Notes: generated from the letters alone by a model not told the origin. A DNA stretch of 64,000 nt from Torreya grandis (GCA_037957365.1 JARHVA010000006.1:10354501-10418500); one strand, 5' to 3'; shown: positions 36,986-46,507, numbered from the stretch's first letter. Numbers and translations are program-made.

Positions 36986-38200
36986 TTGCAAGGGCCTCCA
37001 TACTACCCCTCTCCTCTTAGACCCCTGCACTACCCTCAAAAGTCTCCTAGGTCATATTTGTCACCACCACCTTATATAGGCTACAATAACTCTAGAATCT
37101 ACTATCACCGTCTAAAAATCACATACAACAAGCACAATGCTATCATAATCCATGTGTACTATAGCCCTATCAACTATATTCCCCCATCGAGGCCTCTCTC
37201 TCTCATTCTTGGCAAATAAGTGCTCCTCTCTTAGGACATCCTGCTAACACCCAAACTGCCTTTGCACTCTATCAGATCGATATCTCTTTATGATATAATT
37301 TTAGTGCCCTATAATATAACATTTTGTCAACATATACATAGTGTAATTTGCATCCTCTACCCACCCCCATTATACCTATCTGTATGGCATATAATTAATC
37401 TAATCATCTATTAAACTGCCCAATGTCTATCTATAAAGCCTCGTGTCACCTACATGTGCTCTTTGAACCCCCATAATAATATACCATCTAAAAACTAGTG
37501 ATTGATCAAGATCACAATCTTCTCAGGTACTTAGAGGCCTCTTGATTTGCACATGCTCCCAACATGAAATCTATAACAATATCGAGGGTTCAAATCTCAT
37601 TGGCCCCCCATATGCCCCTATATGTAGCTCCTTATATATGTTACCCAACACAATCGATCCCCATGCAAATACTGTATATTCCTACACCATGTCATCCACT
37701 ACATCCCCTAATCCTAACTGAAACCACTATATACTCTTATCTAAGAATAATATTCCAGTAATAAGAGATGTGAACACTAGGGTCAATATGTCTATGGTCC
37801 TATCTTTGAAGGCCCTGTCAATATCAATCCATGAATCATGAACCCTAACCTATAAATGTTCATGTAACCATTAAATAGTCACACTTAATGACCATGACCT
37901 CTAATAGATTGTATCTCCTCTCATAGGTAATTTGGAAATATGCCACACATGTTCTAGCATCACTGTCATCTCCCTTATGACAAAGTGGAAGGTGCTCATC
38001 TCTAAATACCACCTCTTCACCAATGCAGTGATAAGAGCCCAGTCTATCCTAATGAAGGGCATCATGGTATTATAGTAAAGTCCTATCATCTCTATCACTA
38101 AAAAATTAATCAATCTCAGATGATGCATCTCATATAACACCAAGGGCCATTGTAGTCTAGATGCTAGGACACCTAAATCCTCGTATACCACAAACACTAT
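36986..38200 (-). pseudogene. Plant mobile domain (PMD) protein relic, antisense to element X
   Basis: On the minus strand a 98-codon frame (38197-37901) contains DWALITALVKRWYLEMSTFH and EMTVMLEHVWHISKLPMRGD. This is the hallmark of the plant mobile domain found in MAIN/MAIL1-like proteins and transposon-derived genes (typical text: ALVERWRPETHTFH, GEMTVTLEDV, LTGLPVDG). Downstream, in changing frames, GNIYKELHIGAYGGPMRF and ISCWEHVQIKRPL fit the later part of the domain. Many stops make it a relic. It lies downstream of and antisense to the X gag-pol. From memory, extra antisense ORFs in that place are known for Tat elements, some with a domain otherwise linked to DNA transposons. It could also be an independent Mutator-like fragment. 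Confidence 0.78.
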
Positions 38201-38356
38201 TAGTTGCTACTTACCATAAACGTATACCCTAACCTAGATTTTTCTTATACTATCCCTACCTTATCTAATTAGTTACATATTCCCTTAATTGTCTCCTTAC
38301 TCAACTAGCCCTACTACTAGCCCTAATCAAAATTGCTCTTGGATCTTAACCCTAAA

Positions 38357-38546
38357 TTGTGATTTCACAAAATCGCTACTTGTCTCTTGCGATTTTGCAA
38401 AAATGCAAGTCATTTTTTATGGCTTTGTAAAATTGTAAGTCACTACTTACAGTTTTAGAAAATCATAAGTCACCTACTATGGTTTTACAAAACTATATTT
38501 TGCTAGTTGCAATTTTGTAAAACCACGGGTTGCAAGTAAGTGCATT
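38357..38546. repeat. 30-bp degenerate tandem repeat
   Basis: About six diverged units of 30-32 bp occur, each with a gnttttgnaaaatngnaagtc core followed by a cta-cttgc-like end. Consecutive units beginning ggctttgtaaaattg, agttttagaaaatcat and ggttttacaaaactat are each exactly 30 bp long. The unit is not coding. Confidence 0.85.
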
Positions 38547-38746
38547 ACTACAATTTATGTGTGCAAAACCATAACTAGGGGCAATACCCCAATTGTGGTT
38601 TTGCTCTATTTGATTTTTCCACTAATAAATACCCTAATAAATGTAACCAATGGACAAAATGATAAGTTAAGTTAAGGCATTTACTATTGGTTTAGCCTTC
38701 ATAGGTCTTTGGAACTCATGAACTCTCTCACCATGGTGGGAAGCAC

Positions 38747-39277
38747 GTGGAATGTGGTGCATTGTCATTAGCTTTAGAGCATAATTTTTCAATATCCAAG
38801 AGTGAAAATGAATTCTTTTTACCCTTAATTTTATATTTTACCCCCTATAACTCTATTATTTTTTCCTCACTCACCCTGTTAACCCTACCCTTCTACCTAA
38901 AATTTTTATTCTCATATCCATTTATCCATCCTTTAATCATGTTTCCTATGACTATTCTCTATCCCACAAGGCATTTCCATCATTTTCAGGAGTATGGTCT
39001 TCCATCTCCCTGCACCTTGTCTAACATCCTGAGTCATAACTACATTAGCATGAGGTCTTTTTCAGACTATGTAGGCAACACTTGGCTACTTTTTAGTGCC
39101 AAGAATATCTCGACCACCAATTCTTTTCATGGTCACTCAAATGTATTAAATCATGTTATGCTACAATTATCGTATCAAATCCATTTATTAACAAAAACCA
39201 CTTATCTTATATCCTTTTATCGACTTGTAACTCTCCCTTACATGTGTCCTTGCCTGGGAAATGTCGATATCTCATGA
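38747..39277 (+). other. 176-codon open frame of unknown nature
   Basis: This is one of the longest open frames outside recognised retrotransposon domains. It starts MECGALSLALEHNF, is rich in Phe, Leu, Ser and Tyr, and has hydrophobic runs (IIFSSLTLLTLPFYLKFLF). I recognise no family. The composition is what AT-rich DNA gives by chance, and it lies in the presumed 3' non-coding part of X. I think it is probably not a gene. Sequence 39278-39705 shows nothing further. Confidence 0.15.
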
Positions 39278-39708
39278 CCTTATCCATTCTCATCTATCCA
39301 TTTCCTAAACACGTCTTTGTCTCATGATTATTCATCCCATCTGATAATCTGCTTGCCTCTCTCTTTAGCATTGGTCTTTGCCTATGACTCATCTTCAGAG
39401 GCTAATCATTGTTACTAAGGTGTGTTCCCCCTTGGTACAAGTCTTACACCTACAACTTACTCCCTTGCATATTCACTTGGAGCACCTTATCATTCCTAGC
39501 TCAACTAGCATCTGGGGCATCCCAACTCCTCATCATCTTGATTATATACCCACCATGTGATATCTTTTTGAGTACCCATCTGGTCCATTCTTCCCTGTAT
39601 GCCCCGTCGATGGGGTATCATGCAACCTTATTTTTATTAATTCATCCATGCAATGGTTTTTATTTGAAAGACCATTATTTCCCACTTCATTACTCTAATG
39701 CCCTTTTA

Positions 39709-39724
39709 AAGAGGGGGAAAATTT
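39709..39724 (+). other. Purine tract, candidate polypurine tract of element X
   Basis: The run aaagagggggaaaa lies directly left of the point where homology with the block at 2556 begins. A polypurine tract at such a place is where plus-strand DNA synthesis of an LTR element starts. It suggests the block to its right is a 3' LTR of a plus-strand element. Confidence 0.5.
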
Positions 39725-39725
39725 A

Positions 39726-40562
39726 TAGATCTAAATCTGCTCATTTTAACTATTCTACTAATCTCGCTATTTATTACAACTAATCTCGTAAACATGGTCC
39801 TAGTTAAAATCTCATTACCCATTATATATTTCTTACATCATGCTAATATTCCTACACTCCCCATGCTATATTAATCCCTTGATTATCCCACTAATATCCC
39901 ATTAAACCACTATTTCTACCTCATTTAATAACCACTTGCCCCACTTACTAATTTAAAATTCAAAATATTCTACCTACCCCCCCAGCCAACCTATCCATAG
40001 CTTCTCCCAAACACCTAGATCCTTTAACCTCCATAAAATCCCTAAACTAATCCCTATTAACTCCTAATCAAATCTGGAAGCCTCTAAAATCCAGAGTCTT
40101 CTCTAATTCTCTAGAATTCTCTAAAACTAGAGAGTTATTATAAATTTAAAATTCATTTTTAATCCTCCCCACCACCCTGTAAATAACCAAGCATGGAGCA
40201 TGGCTAAACTAACTTAAAAACTTGAACTTGCATGAGAATACACCCAAACTCTCTTATAATCTTCATACTTCCATTATATGCACATTATCCTTGCATCTAA
40301 GAAACCATTGATCCCTATTGCATCCATCTTAAATCTTGAAGCCACTATTGTCAATCAATCCAACTAGCAATCCAATAATCTTTGGAGAATCCATTTGAAG
40401 ATCTTGGAGGGAAGACAAGAGAAGCAAGGTGATGGTAAGAGTCTTCTTATAAGTTCTGATTGCTTTTATATTCTCTCTCTTTAATTTTTTTTTGTAGATG
40501 ATGGGTTATATATATATATATATTAAATCCATAGCTCAAATTTTATAATCATACAATAACCA
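39726..40562 (+). repeat. Uninterrupted copy of the old repeat (candidate 3' LTR of X)
   Basis: It matches 2556-3032 plus 12462-12805 without the 9.4 kb of element A and so shows the empty insertion site (ctaaactaactta, near 40205). Near its end it has a short (TA)n run (40509-40524). Ends are not clearly TG...CA, so the LTR call rests on context. Confidence 0.65.
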
Positions 40563-40829
40563 CTGATTTAGTATAGAATTGACTAGCTTTGACTTTTTAA
40601 AAAATAGTAATAAATAGTGCAAGTAAGAACTTAGATGGATAACAACTGAAATGGGTGATAAAAATTGAGGTGAAAGCTAGGTTGAGTGTCATAAATTGAA
40701 TACCAATATCAAAACCCATCATATATAGTAACACCACAATTAGATAGTAACACCATTATTGGAAAAGTGTCGGTAATGTCCTTTATGTAGGACTATCTCA
40801 AGCTTTTGGGTGCACCTTTGTCTAGATCT
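40563..40829. other. Short spacer between X and element D
   Basis: No gene is seen. A part near 40735-40785 (agtaacaccattattggaaa) resembles 48451-48500 (agtagcaccatttttggaaa), a hint of another dispersed repeat. The last five bases, gatct (40825-40829), are the target duplication of D. Confidence 0.5.
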
Positions 40830-41545
40830 TGTTGGGGATCAACCAACAATGGATTACACTTGTGAAAGCAATAAACGCGAAAATAAATCAGATAGATAAG
40901 TAACTAGAATGATAAATAACACAGAACAAGAGATACAAGAAAACACCCTAAAAACTTGTATTAAAACTCTTTACAATAGGAATACAATTGAAGAAACTTC
41001 ATTCTTCCACACCTCTCTCAGATGCACACAAGATCTCTCACTAGATCTCTATTCCTCAAGAGCTCTCTCTCAAGTACACTCAAATCCAACAACCTGGATT
41101 GATGCAACTCAGTACTGTCCTTCAAACATTCACAATGTTCTACTCATACTCACACATTCAACATATTAAGCTAAGAAGATCTTTCCTACATATAGAATTA
41201 GGAAACTTGAGCATGCTCTTACAACAAACAGTTAAGCCTCTTGAACAAGGGCTCTAAAAATAACATTGCTAATAATAGAGACGCGAGCTTGAGATTACAA
41301 CTCAAACTCATCATGCAAACACTCGCTTCTGTCCTCGAAAATCGCTTTTTGGACACACAGGTAACCGACGTCGGTTCCTGCCTGTTCGCTTGTGACCGTC
41401 GCCGGCCGACCGACTGCCGACGTCGGTGCCTCTGCAACTGCAACTGACCGACGTCAGTCGCTCCTGACCGACGCCGGTGTCTGTGTAGACTCGAACCTAT
41501 GTAGTATGCTCCTTGGTGAAGCTTTTAGCTCCACACACCCTAACA
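40830..41545 (-). repeat. Element D left (3') LTR
   Basis: The LTR starts tgttggggatcaacc and ends caccctaaca. Its U3 part carries the ACCGACGTCGGT-like array at 41364-41478. An 86-codon plus frame inside it is not a gene: the same frame recurs in the right LTR. Confidence 0.97.
41364..41478. repeat. ACCGACGTCGGT-like array in U3 of left D LTR
   Basis: Copies: ACCGACGTCGGT (41364), a worn CCGTCGCCGGCCGACCGAC stretch, GCCGACGTCGGT (41416), ACCGACGTCAGT (41447) and ACCGACGCCGGT (41467). The consensus 12-mer is its own reverse complement. It contains CCGAC, the core of the plant DRE/CRT element, on both strands and an ACGT core. Confidence 0.93.
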
Positions 41546-41562
41546 ATCTCCCACTTGGAGAT
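41546..41562 (-). other. Element D polypurine tract
   Basis: Directly inside the 3' LTR the minus strand reads ctccaagtgggagat, the purine-rich primer for plus-strand synthesis. The same sequence stands at the same place in element E (53761). Confidence 0.9.
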
Positions 41563-41617
41563 AAACAGCTGCACCAGTACTTGTACAGCAACATCTTCTA
41601 GCTCCTCCATCTTCAAC

Positions 41618-43291
41618 TCAATCATGAAGACCAATGGAAGTTGAATAAAGATTCAACTTCTCCTTCGTAACCGGCTTTGTTAGCATATCAGCAGGATTCT
41701 TGTCTGTATGGATTTTCTCCAGCTTCAACTCACCATCTTCCAATACCTGCCATATGAAGTGGTACCTTAGCTGTATGTGCTTGGTTCTTGAGTGAAAAGC
41801 TGAGTTCTTAGCCAAATGGATTGCACTCCAACTGTCACTATACAATCTGTAACTTCCATGCTCCCTTCTAAGCTCTTCCATGAACCGTGTCATCCATATC
41901 ATCTCCTTGCTAGCTTCTGTGGCTGCAATATACTCTGCTTCTGTAGTTGACAAGGCTACAACCTTCTGCAACTTAGATATCCAGATAACCTCCGTTCCAC
42001 CTACAGTAAAAACATAACCTGTGGTGCTCCTCCTGCCATTCAAATCACCTGCCATATCTGAGTCTACATAACCATGTAGAGAAGTATCTGAACCTCCATA
42101 GCACAAGTGTCTACTGCTGGTTCCTCTCAGATATCTAAGGATCCATTGAACTGCTTTCCAATGTTCCTTACCTGGATTGGCCATATACTTACTTACTACT
42201 CCCACTGCTTGGGCAATATCTGGTCTAGTACACACCATTGCATACATCAAACTCCCTAATGCGGAAGAATATGGAACCTTGCTCATGTACTCTACCTCAT
42301 CATGTGAATTAGGACATTGTTCTTTACTCAACTTAAAATGTCTAGCCAAAGGTGTGCTTATCGGTTTAGCATCTTGCATATTGAACCGTTTCAACACCTT
42401 GTCCACATAATCCTCTTGAGACAATATCAACCTGTGATTTTTCCTGTCTCTCTTAATGCTCATACCAAGGATTTTCTTTGCTACTCCCAAATCCTTCATT
42501 GCAAACATTTGAGCTAATTTCACCTTAAGCTCAGAGATATCTTGCATGTGAGATCCTGCAACCAGCATATCATCTACATACAACAATAGAATAATATATC
42601 TACCATTATCAAATCTCTTAAAATATACACAATGGTCAGATTGACATCTACTGTAGCCATGCTCAGTCATAAACCTGTCAAATTTCAGATACCATTGCCT
42701 AGGAGCTTGCTTGAGGCCATACAAGCTTTTCTTCAACCTGCACACTAACTTCTCCTTACCCTTGACCTCAAATCCTTCTGGCTGTTCCATGTATATTTCC
42801 TCATCCAAGTCTCCATGAAGAAACGCTGTCTTAACATCTAGCTGCTCAAGATGCAATTCCTCAAAAGCAACCAAAGACAATACAACCCTTATAGAAGTCA
42901 TCTTAACAACAGGAGAAAAAATCTCACCAAAGTCAATACCTGGCTTTTGTGCAAATCCTTTCACTACCAATCTGGCCTTATATCTCATCTGTCCATCCTC
43001 ACCTTCCTTCAACCTGTAGGTCCATTTGTTCTTCAGTGTTCTCTTACCAGCTAGCAATTCAACCAAATCCCATGTTTGGTTCTCTCTTAAGGACTCCATC
43101 TCCTCAACCATGCCACGCTCCCACTTAATCCTGGACTCCACCTGTAATGCTTCTTCAAAACTCTCTGGTTCTCCACCATCAGTTAGCAATAAATAATATA
43201 AGGAAGGAGAATATCTAATTGGAGGCTTACTTACCCTTTCTGACCTCCTGATGGGTGTCTTGGACTCGTTCTCAACACGCTGTCCACCCAA
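41618..43291 (-). CDS. Element D reverse transcriptase and RNase H
   Basis: This 557-codon frame is intact through RT and RH, the copia enzymes that copy the RNA into DNA and degrade the template. RT motifs: LDVKTAFLHGDL (151-162), SLYGLKQAPRQW (189-200) and YVDD (238-241). RH motifs: GYVDSDMAGDL (from 407), ALSTTEAEYIA (from 446) and LYSDSWSAI (from 483), followed by HSRTKHIQLRYHF, where CDSQSA and HIDIRYH are usual. The end DKNPADMLTKPV is typical of Tork/Tnt1-type elements. The start shown is a TTG in frame; in the living element the frame would continue from INT, but TAA at 43295-43297 now stops it. The domains could still be active if translated. Confidence 0.96.
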   Translation of the reverse strand: MGGQRVENESKTPIRRSERVSKPPIRYSPSLYYLLLTDGGEPESFEEALQVESRIKWERGMVEEMESLRENQTWDLVELLAGKRTLKNKWTYRLKEGEDGQMRYKARLVVKGFAQKPGIDFGEIFSPVVKMTSIRVVLSLVAFEELHLEQLDVKTAFLHGDLDEEIYMEQPEGFEVKGKEKLVCRLKKSLYGLKQAPRQWYLKFDRFMTEHGYSRCQSDHCVYFKRFDNGRYIILLLYVDDMLVAGSHMQDISELKVKLAQMFAMKDLGVAKKILGMSIKRDRKNHRLILSQEDYVDKVLKRFNMQDAKPISTPLARHFKLSKEQCPNSHDEVEYMSKVPYSSALGSLMYAMVCTRPDIAQAVGVVSKYMANPGKEHWKAVQWILRYLRGTSSRHLCYGGSDTSLHGYVDSDMAGDLNGRRSTTGYVFTVGGTEVIWISKLQKVVALSTTEAEYIAATEASKEMIWMTRFMEELRREHGSYRLYSDSWSAIHLAKNSAFHSRTKHIQLRYHFIWQVLEDGELKLEKIHTDKNPADMLTKPVTKEKLNLYSTSIGLHD

Positions 43292-43302
43292 ATTTTATGA
43301 CA

Positions 43303-43454
43303 GTGACCGACCTCGGCCACCTGTAGACCTATTACTGGCCGACGCCGGTTCTTCCTAGCCGACGTCGGTGCCTGTTCTGCCGACGTCGATCTCTGTATGA
43401 CCGACATCGATTTCTGTACTGCCGACGCCGGTTCCTAACCTGCTGACGTCGGTC
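43303..43454 (-). repeat. 21-bp tandem repeat with ACCGACGTCGGT-like core in INT-RT linker
   Basis: About seven units, most exactly 21 bp, carry cores such as CCGACGTCGG, CCGACATCG and CCGACGCCGG. On the minus strand they code a 7-residue repeat (STEIDVG, HTEIDVG, RTGTDVG). One unit is 20 bp, which shifts the frame. TAG at 43355-43357 ends the INT frame within the array. Confidence 0.92.
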
Positions 43455-44662
43455 TCTATGTTTTCCTGTAAGTGATTATTTCTTTTTCCCGCGAGCTCAT
43501 TTTGAACCATAACTTCGTCCAATTCTCCATTGCTTTGCCCAGATTGATCCATCTTCCTTATCTGATCACTGTACATCACTCTTTCATTGAAAACAACATC
43601 ACGGCTCCTAATTACCTTGTTAGTTCCTAGATTCCAAAATCTGAAACCAAAATCATCTGAGCCATAGCCAATAAACGTGCACCTCATAGACTTAGCATCA
43701 AGCTTCTTTCTATTTTCCTTATCTACGTGCACAAAGGCTTCACAACCAAAAACTTTGAGATATGAGAGATCTACCTTTTTACCTATCCATGCCTCTTCTG
43801 GAAGTCCACCATCCAGAGCTGTAGAGGGTCCTCTGTTAATCAGGTACACTGCGGTGTCAACTGCTTCTGCCCAAAACTCTAAGGGCAACCCAGCATGCAA
43901 TCTCATACATCTTACACACTCCATGATAGTTCTGTTCATCCTTTCAGCAATACCATTCTGTTGAGGTGTCCTTGGAACCATCCTTTGCCTACGGATTTCG
44001 TGAGTGTAACAATACCAGTTAAACTTAAGACTGCAGAGCTCACCGCCATTATCAGATCTCAAGCACTTTAATCTTCTGCCTGTTTCATTCTCAACCATAG
44101 CTTTCCAAATCTTAAAAGTCTCAAAAACATCAGATTTCTTTTTAATACAGTAGATCCATACCTTCCTTGTAGCATCATCTATGAATGTAACATAGTACCG
44201 TGATCCTCCAATAGAGGCTACCTGAGCCGGTCCCCACACGTCTGTGTGAACAAGCTGCAACTTCTGCCTTTTCTTAGTAGACCCAATCTTGAGAAAACTA
44301 ACCATTTTCTGTTTTCCAAATACACAATGCTCACAAAATTCTAGATCCATACTTTTCAAATCTGAAAGCATACCTTTAGACTTAAGAATTGACATCCCCT
44401 TCTCACTCATGTGGCCAAGCCTTGAGTGCCACAATTTAGCATCCACATCTGAAGTAGATAACACAGAAGGAGTTTTGTTAGTAACACAATTACACAAATA
44501 GAGAGTACCTTCTCTCTTACCTTTGGCCATAACAAGTGCACCCTTGGTCACCTTCCAAGAATTTGCTGTGAGAGTTACTGTACAACCCTCATCACCTAGC
44601 TTACCTGCAGAAATCAAATTTCTCTTCAAACTAGGAACATGCATCACATTTTCAACACCCAT
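43355..44662 (-). CDS. Element D GAG-pre-integrase and integrase
   Basis: The 435-codon frame begins a few residues after the PR domain. HHCC zinc site: WHSRLGHMSEKG (His79, His84) and FCEHCVFGK (Cys110, Cys113). Catalytic core: HTDVWGP (Asp141), LRSDNGGEL (Asp204) and NGIAERMNRT (Glu240), all present. The C-terminal part has FIGYGSDDFGFRFWN and RSRDVVFNE, usual for copia integrase. It ends in the 7-residue repeat region at a TAG. The true N-terminus is upstream: a frameshift near 44655 separates it from PR (frames overlap by 19 bp). All catalytic residues are intact. Confidence 0.95.
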   Translation of the reverse strand: MGVENVMHVPSLKRNLISAGKLGDEGCTVTLTANSWKVTKGALVMAKGKREGTLYLCNCVTNKTPSVLSTSDVDAKLWHSRLGHMSEKGMSILKSKGMLSDLKSMDLEFCEHCVFGKQKMVSFLKIGSTKKRQKLQLVHTDVWGPAQVASIGGSRYYVTFIDDATRKVWIYCIKKKSDVFETFKIWKAMVENETGRRLKCLRSDNGGELCSLKFNWYCYTHEIRRQRMVPRTPQQNGIAERMNRTIMECVRCMRLHAGLPLEFWAEAVDTAVYLINRGPSTALDGGLPEEAWIGKKVDLSYLKVFGCEAFVHVDKENRKKLDAKSMRCTFIGYGSDDFGFRFWNLGTNKVIRSRDVVFNERVMYSDQIRKMDQSGQSNGELDEVMVQNELAGKRNNHLQENIETDVSRLGTGVGSTEIDVGHTEIDVGRTGTDVG

Positions 44663-44904
44663 GTGTTGCCATTCTGCATCTTCAGCTGCACTTTACCTTT
44701 GCCAATAATCTTACAAGGCTCATCATCCCCTAAGTACACTATTCCAAAATCTCCATGGATATAGTCACTGAAATATTCTCTGTTAGGGGTAGCATGTAAA
44801 GATGCACCAGAATCTAATACCCAAGATTCTATATTATTATGCAAAGAGAAAATAAGAGCATCCTGTGCAATACCTGTAACCTTTGCCTCTTCCTTTCCTT
44901 CGTG
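44644..44904 (-). pseudogene. Element D protease (separated by one stop and one frameshift)
   Basis: The frame is the same as gag, continuing after the TAG at 44905-44907. It contains ESWVLDSGASLHATPNREYF, a copia aspartic protease with the DSGAS active site, then YLGDDEPCKIIGKGKVQLKM. It ends NTWVLKM by a frameshift near 44655, where the protein should pass into the INT region (HVPSLKRNL). Only these two lesions separate gag, PR and INT. Confidence 0.93.
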
Positions 44905-45690
44905 CTAATTCTCCTCCTTAGGCTTTGACCAGCAATCTCTGCTTATGTGCCCCAACTTTCCACAGTTCCAGCATTGTGGCCTTCTGCCATTTCTGGATTT
45001 GGATCTGCCTTTTCCCTTAGATTTATATCTTAATCTCCTCTTGCTCCTTTCTTTTTGCCTTCCCCTGCTCTCGAGATTTAAAGTGTTCCCAGATGTCTCT
45101 TCTGTGCTTTTTCTGTGAATTTCCTCATTCAAAATAACACGAACAACATCTTCTACTTTTAAAATATTCGAAGCAGATGCAGTATTAGAAACTGCCATTA
45201 CCAAGCCATGCCAGCTTTCAGGCAAAGAACATAATATTAAAAGAGCTTTTATTTCATCTTCAAATACAATATTGACTGAACTTAACTGATTAACAATACC
45301 ATGAAAATCATTCAGGTGATTAGAAACAGATCCACCTTCTTGCATATGCAAATTAAATAACTGCTTCATAAGATATACCTTATTAGAAGCGGAGGGTTTT
45401 TCATACAAATTTGCTAACGTAGTCATTAACTCTACCGTTGTTTTAGCCTGTGATAAATTGGATATCACAGTGGATGCAAGACTCAGTCTTATAGACCCCA
45501 AAGCCTTTCTGTCAAGAACTTGCCATTCTTCATCCTCCATGTCCTTGGGCTTCTTTGCAATCCCACCTAACGGTAAGTAAAGATCTTTCTGATACAGATA
45601 GTCCTCTATCTGCATTCTCCAATGTTGATAGTTCTTGCCATTAAACTTTTCCATTCTCAACTTACTTTCTTCTGCCATTGCTTCTCCCAC
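44905..45690 (-). CDS. Element D gag (capsid and nucleocapsid)
   Basis: The 261-codon frame has the UBN2-type copia gag: LRMEKFNGKNYQHWRMQIED, LSLASTVISNLSQ, KVYLMKQLFNLHMQEGGSVS and ILCSLPESWHGLV. A basic stretch (RSKRRLRYKSKGKGRSK) precedes one zinc knuckle CWNCGKLGHISRDC (Cys240, Cys243, His248, Cys253). It ends with KPKEEN and a TAG. The stop is probably a mutation, because the same frame goes on through PR. The start may be the second Met (MAEESKLRMEK) since element E shares MADQSKLRMEE. Confidence 0.95.
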   Translation of the reverse strand: MGEAMAEESKLRMEKFNGKNYQHWRMQIEDYLYQKDLYLPLGGIAKKPKDMEDEEWQVLDRKALGSIRLSLASTVISNLSQAKTTVELMTTLANLYEKPSASNKVYLMKQLFNLHMQEGGSVSNHLNDFHGIVNQLSSVNIVFEDEIKALLILCSLPESWHGLVMAVSNTASASNILKVEDVVRVILNEEIHRKSTEETSGNTLNLESRGRQKERSKRRLRYKSKGKGRSKSRNGRRPQCWNCGKLGHISRDCWSKPKEEN

Positions 45691-45773
45691 TCAAACAGAG
45701 ATCCCTGCAGAAACCCCTGTGAGCAACCTGTAATCCAAACACACTACACAGATCTGAACCACCTGTTAGTGAA

Positions 45774-45790
45774 CCTGAGCTCTGATACCA
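45774..45790 (-). other. Element D primer binding site, initiator tRNA-Met
   Basis: The minus strand reads TGGTATCAGAGCTCAGG two bases inside the 5' LTR. TGGTATCAGAGC is the common plant copia primer site, complementary to initiator tRNA-Met. Confidence 0.97.
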
Positions 45791-45792
45791 CT

Positions 45793-46507
45793 TGTTGGGG
45801 ATCAACCAACAATGGATTACACTTGTGAAAGCAATAAACGCGGAAATAAATCAGATAGATAAGTAACTAGAATGATAAATAGCACAGAACAAGAGATACA
45901 AGAAAACACCCTGAAAACTTGTATTAAAACTCTTTACAATAGGAATACAATTGAAGAAACTTCGTTCTTCCACACCTCTCTCAGATGCACACAAGATCTC
46001 TCACTAGATCTCTATTCCTCAAGAGCTCTCTCTCAAGCACACTCAAATCCAACAACCTGGATTGATGCAACTCAGTACTGTCCTTCAAACATTCACAATG
46101 TTCTACTCATACTCACACATTCAACATATTAAGCTAAGAAGATCTTTCCTACATGTAGAATTAGGAAACTTGAGCATGCTCTTACAACAAACAGTTAAGC
46201 CTCTTGAACAAGGGATCTAAAATAACATTGCTAATAATAGAGATGCGAGCTTGAGACTACAACTCAAACTCATCATGCAAACACTCGCTTCTGTCCTCGA
46301 AAATCGCTTTCTAGACACACAGGTAACCAACGTCGGTTCCTGCCTGTTCGCTTGTGACCGTCGCCGGTCGACCTACTGCCAACGTCGGCGCCTCTGTAAC
46401 TGCAACTGATCGACGTCGGTCGCTCCTGATCGACGCCGGTGTCTGTGTAGACCCGAACCTGTTTAGTATGCTCCTTGGTGAAGCTTTTAGCTCCACACAC
46501 CCTAACA
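45793..46507 (-). repeat. Element D right (5') LTR, with U3 array
   Basis: This LTR is nearly identical to the left LTR. The ACCGACGTCGGT-like array is at 46326-46440, 67-181 bp from the 5' end of the LTR, so in U3, upstream of where transcription should start. Several array positions differ from the left LTR, mostly by C/T or G/A changes (ccgacg/ccaacg, gaccga/gatcga). Confidence 0.97.

Larger units (their letters stand above)
40830..46507 (-). mobile_element. Element D: Ty1/copia LTR retrotransposon (Tork/Tnt1-like), minus strand
   Basis: Two LTRs of about 715 bp start TGTTGGGGATC and end CCTAACA. The element is flanked by a perfect duplication gatct (40825-40829 and 46508-46512). The primer site for initiator tRNA-Met and a polypurine tract are present. 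The minus-strand order is gag, PR, INT, RT, RH, the copia order. LTRs differ at about 25 positions by eye (about 96.5% identical), so it is one of the younger insertions here. One stop after gag, one frameshift before INT and stops in the INT-RT linker break what is otherwise a full set of domains. Confidence 0.98.

Noticed and set aside
38747..39277. 176-codon frame as a new gene
   Set aside because: Composition fits AT-rich non-coding DNA, no motif is recognised and it lies in presumed transposon tail. Listed with low confidence only.
40909..41169. 86-codon frame in the D LTR, seen again at 45872-46132
   Set aside because: It lies in both LTRs on the strand opposite to the element and matches no family; it is a chance frame copied with the LTR.
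41364..41478. A CRISPR-like array, because of repeated palindromic units
   Set aside because: Spacers are short and irregular, the units vary, the context is a plant copia LTR and no cas-like gene exists.
43677..43964. Plus-strand frames over the D integrase and RT
   Set aside because: They are shadows of the minus-strand coding frames.
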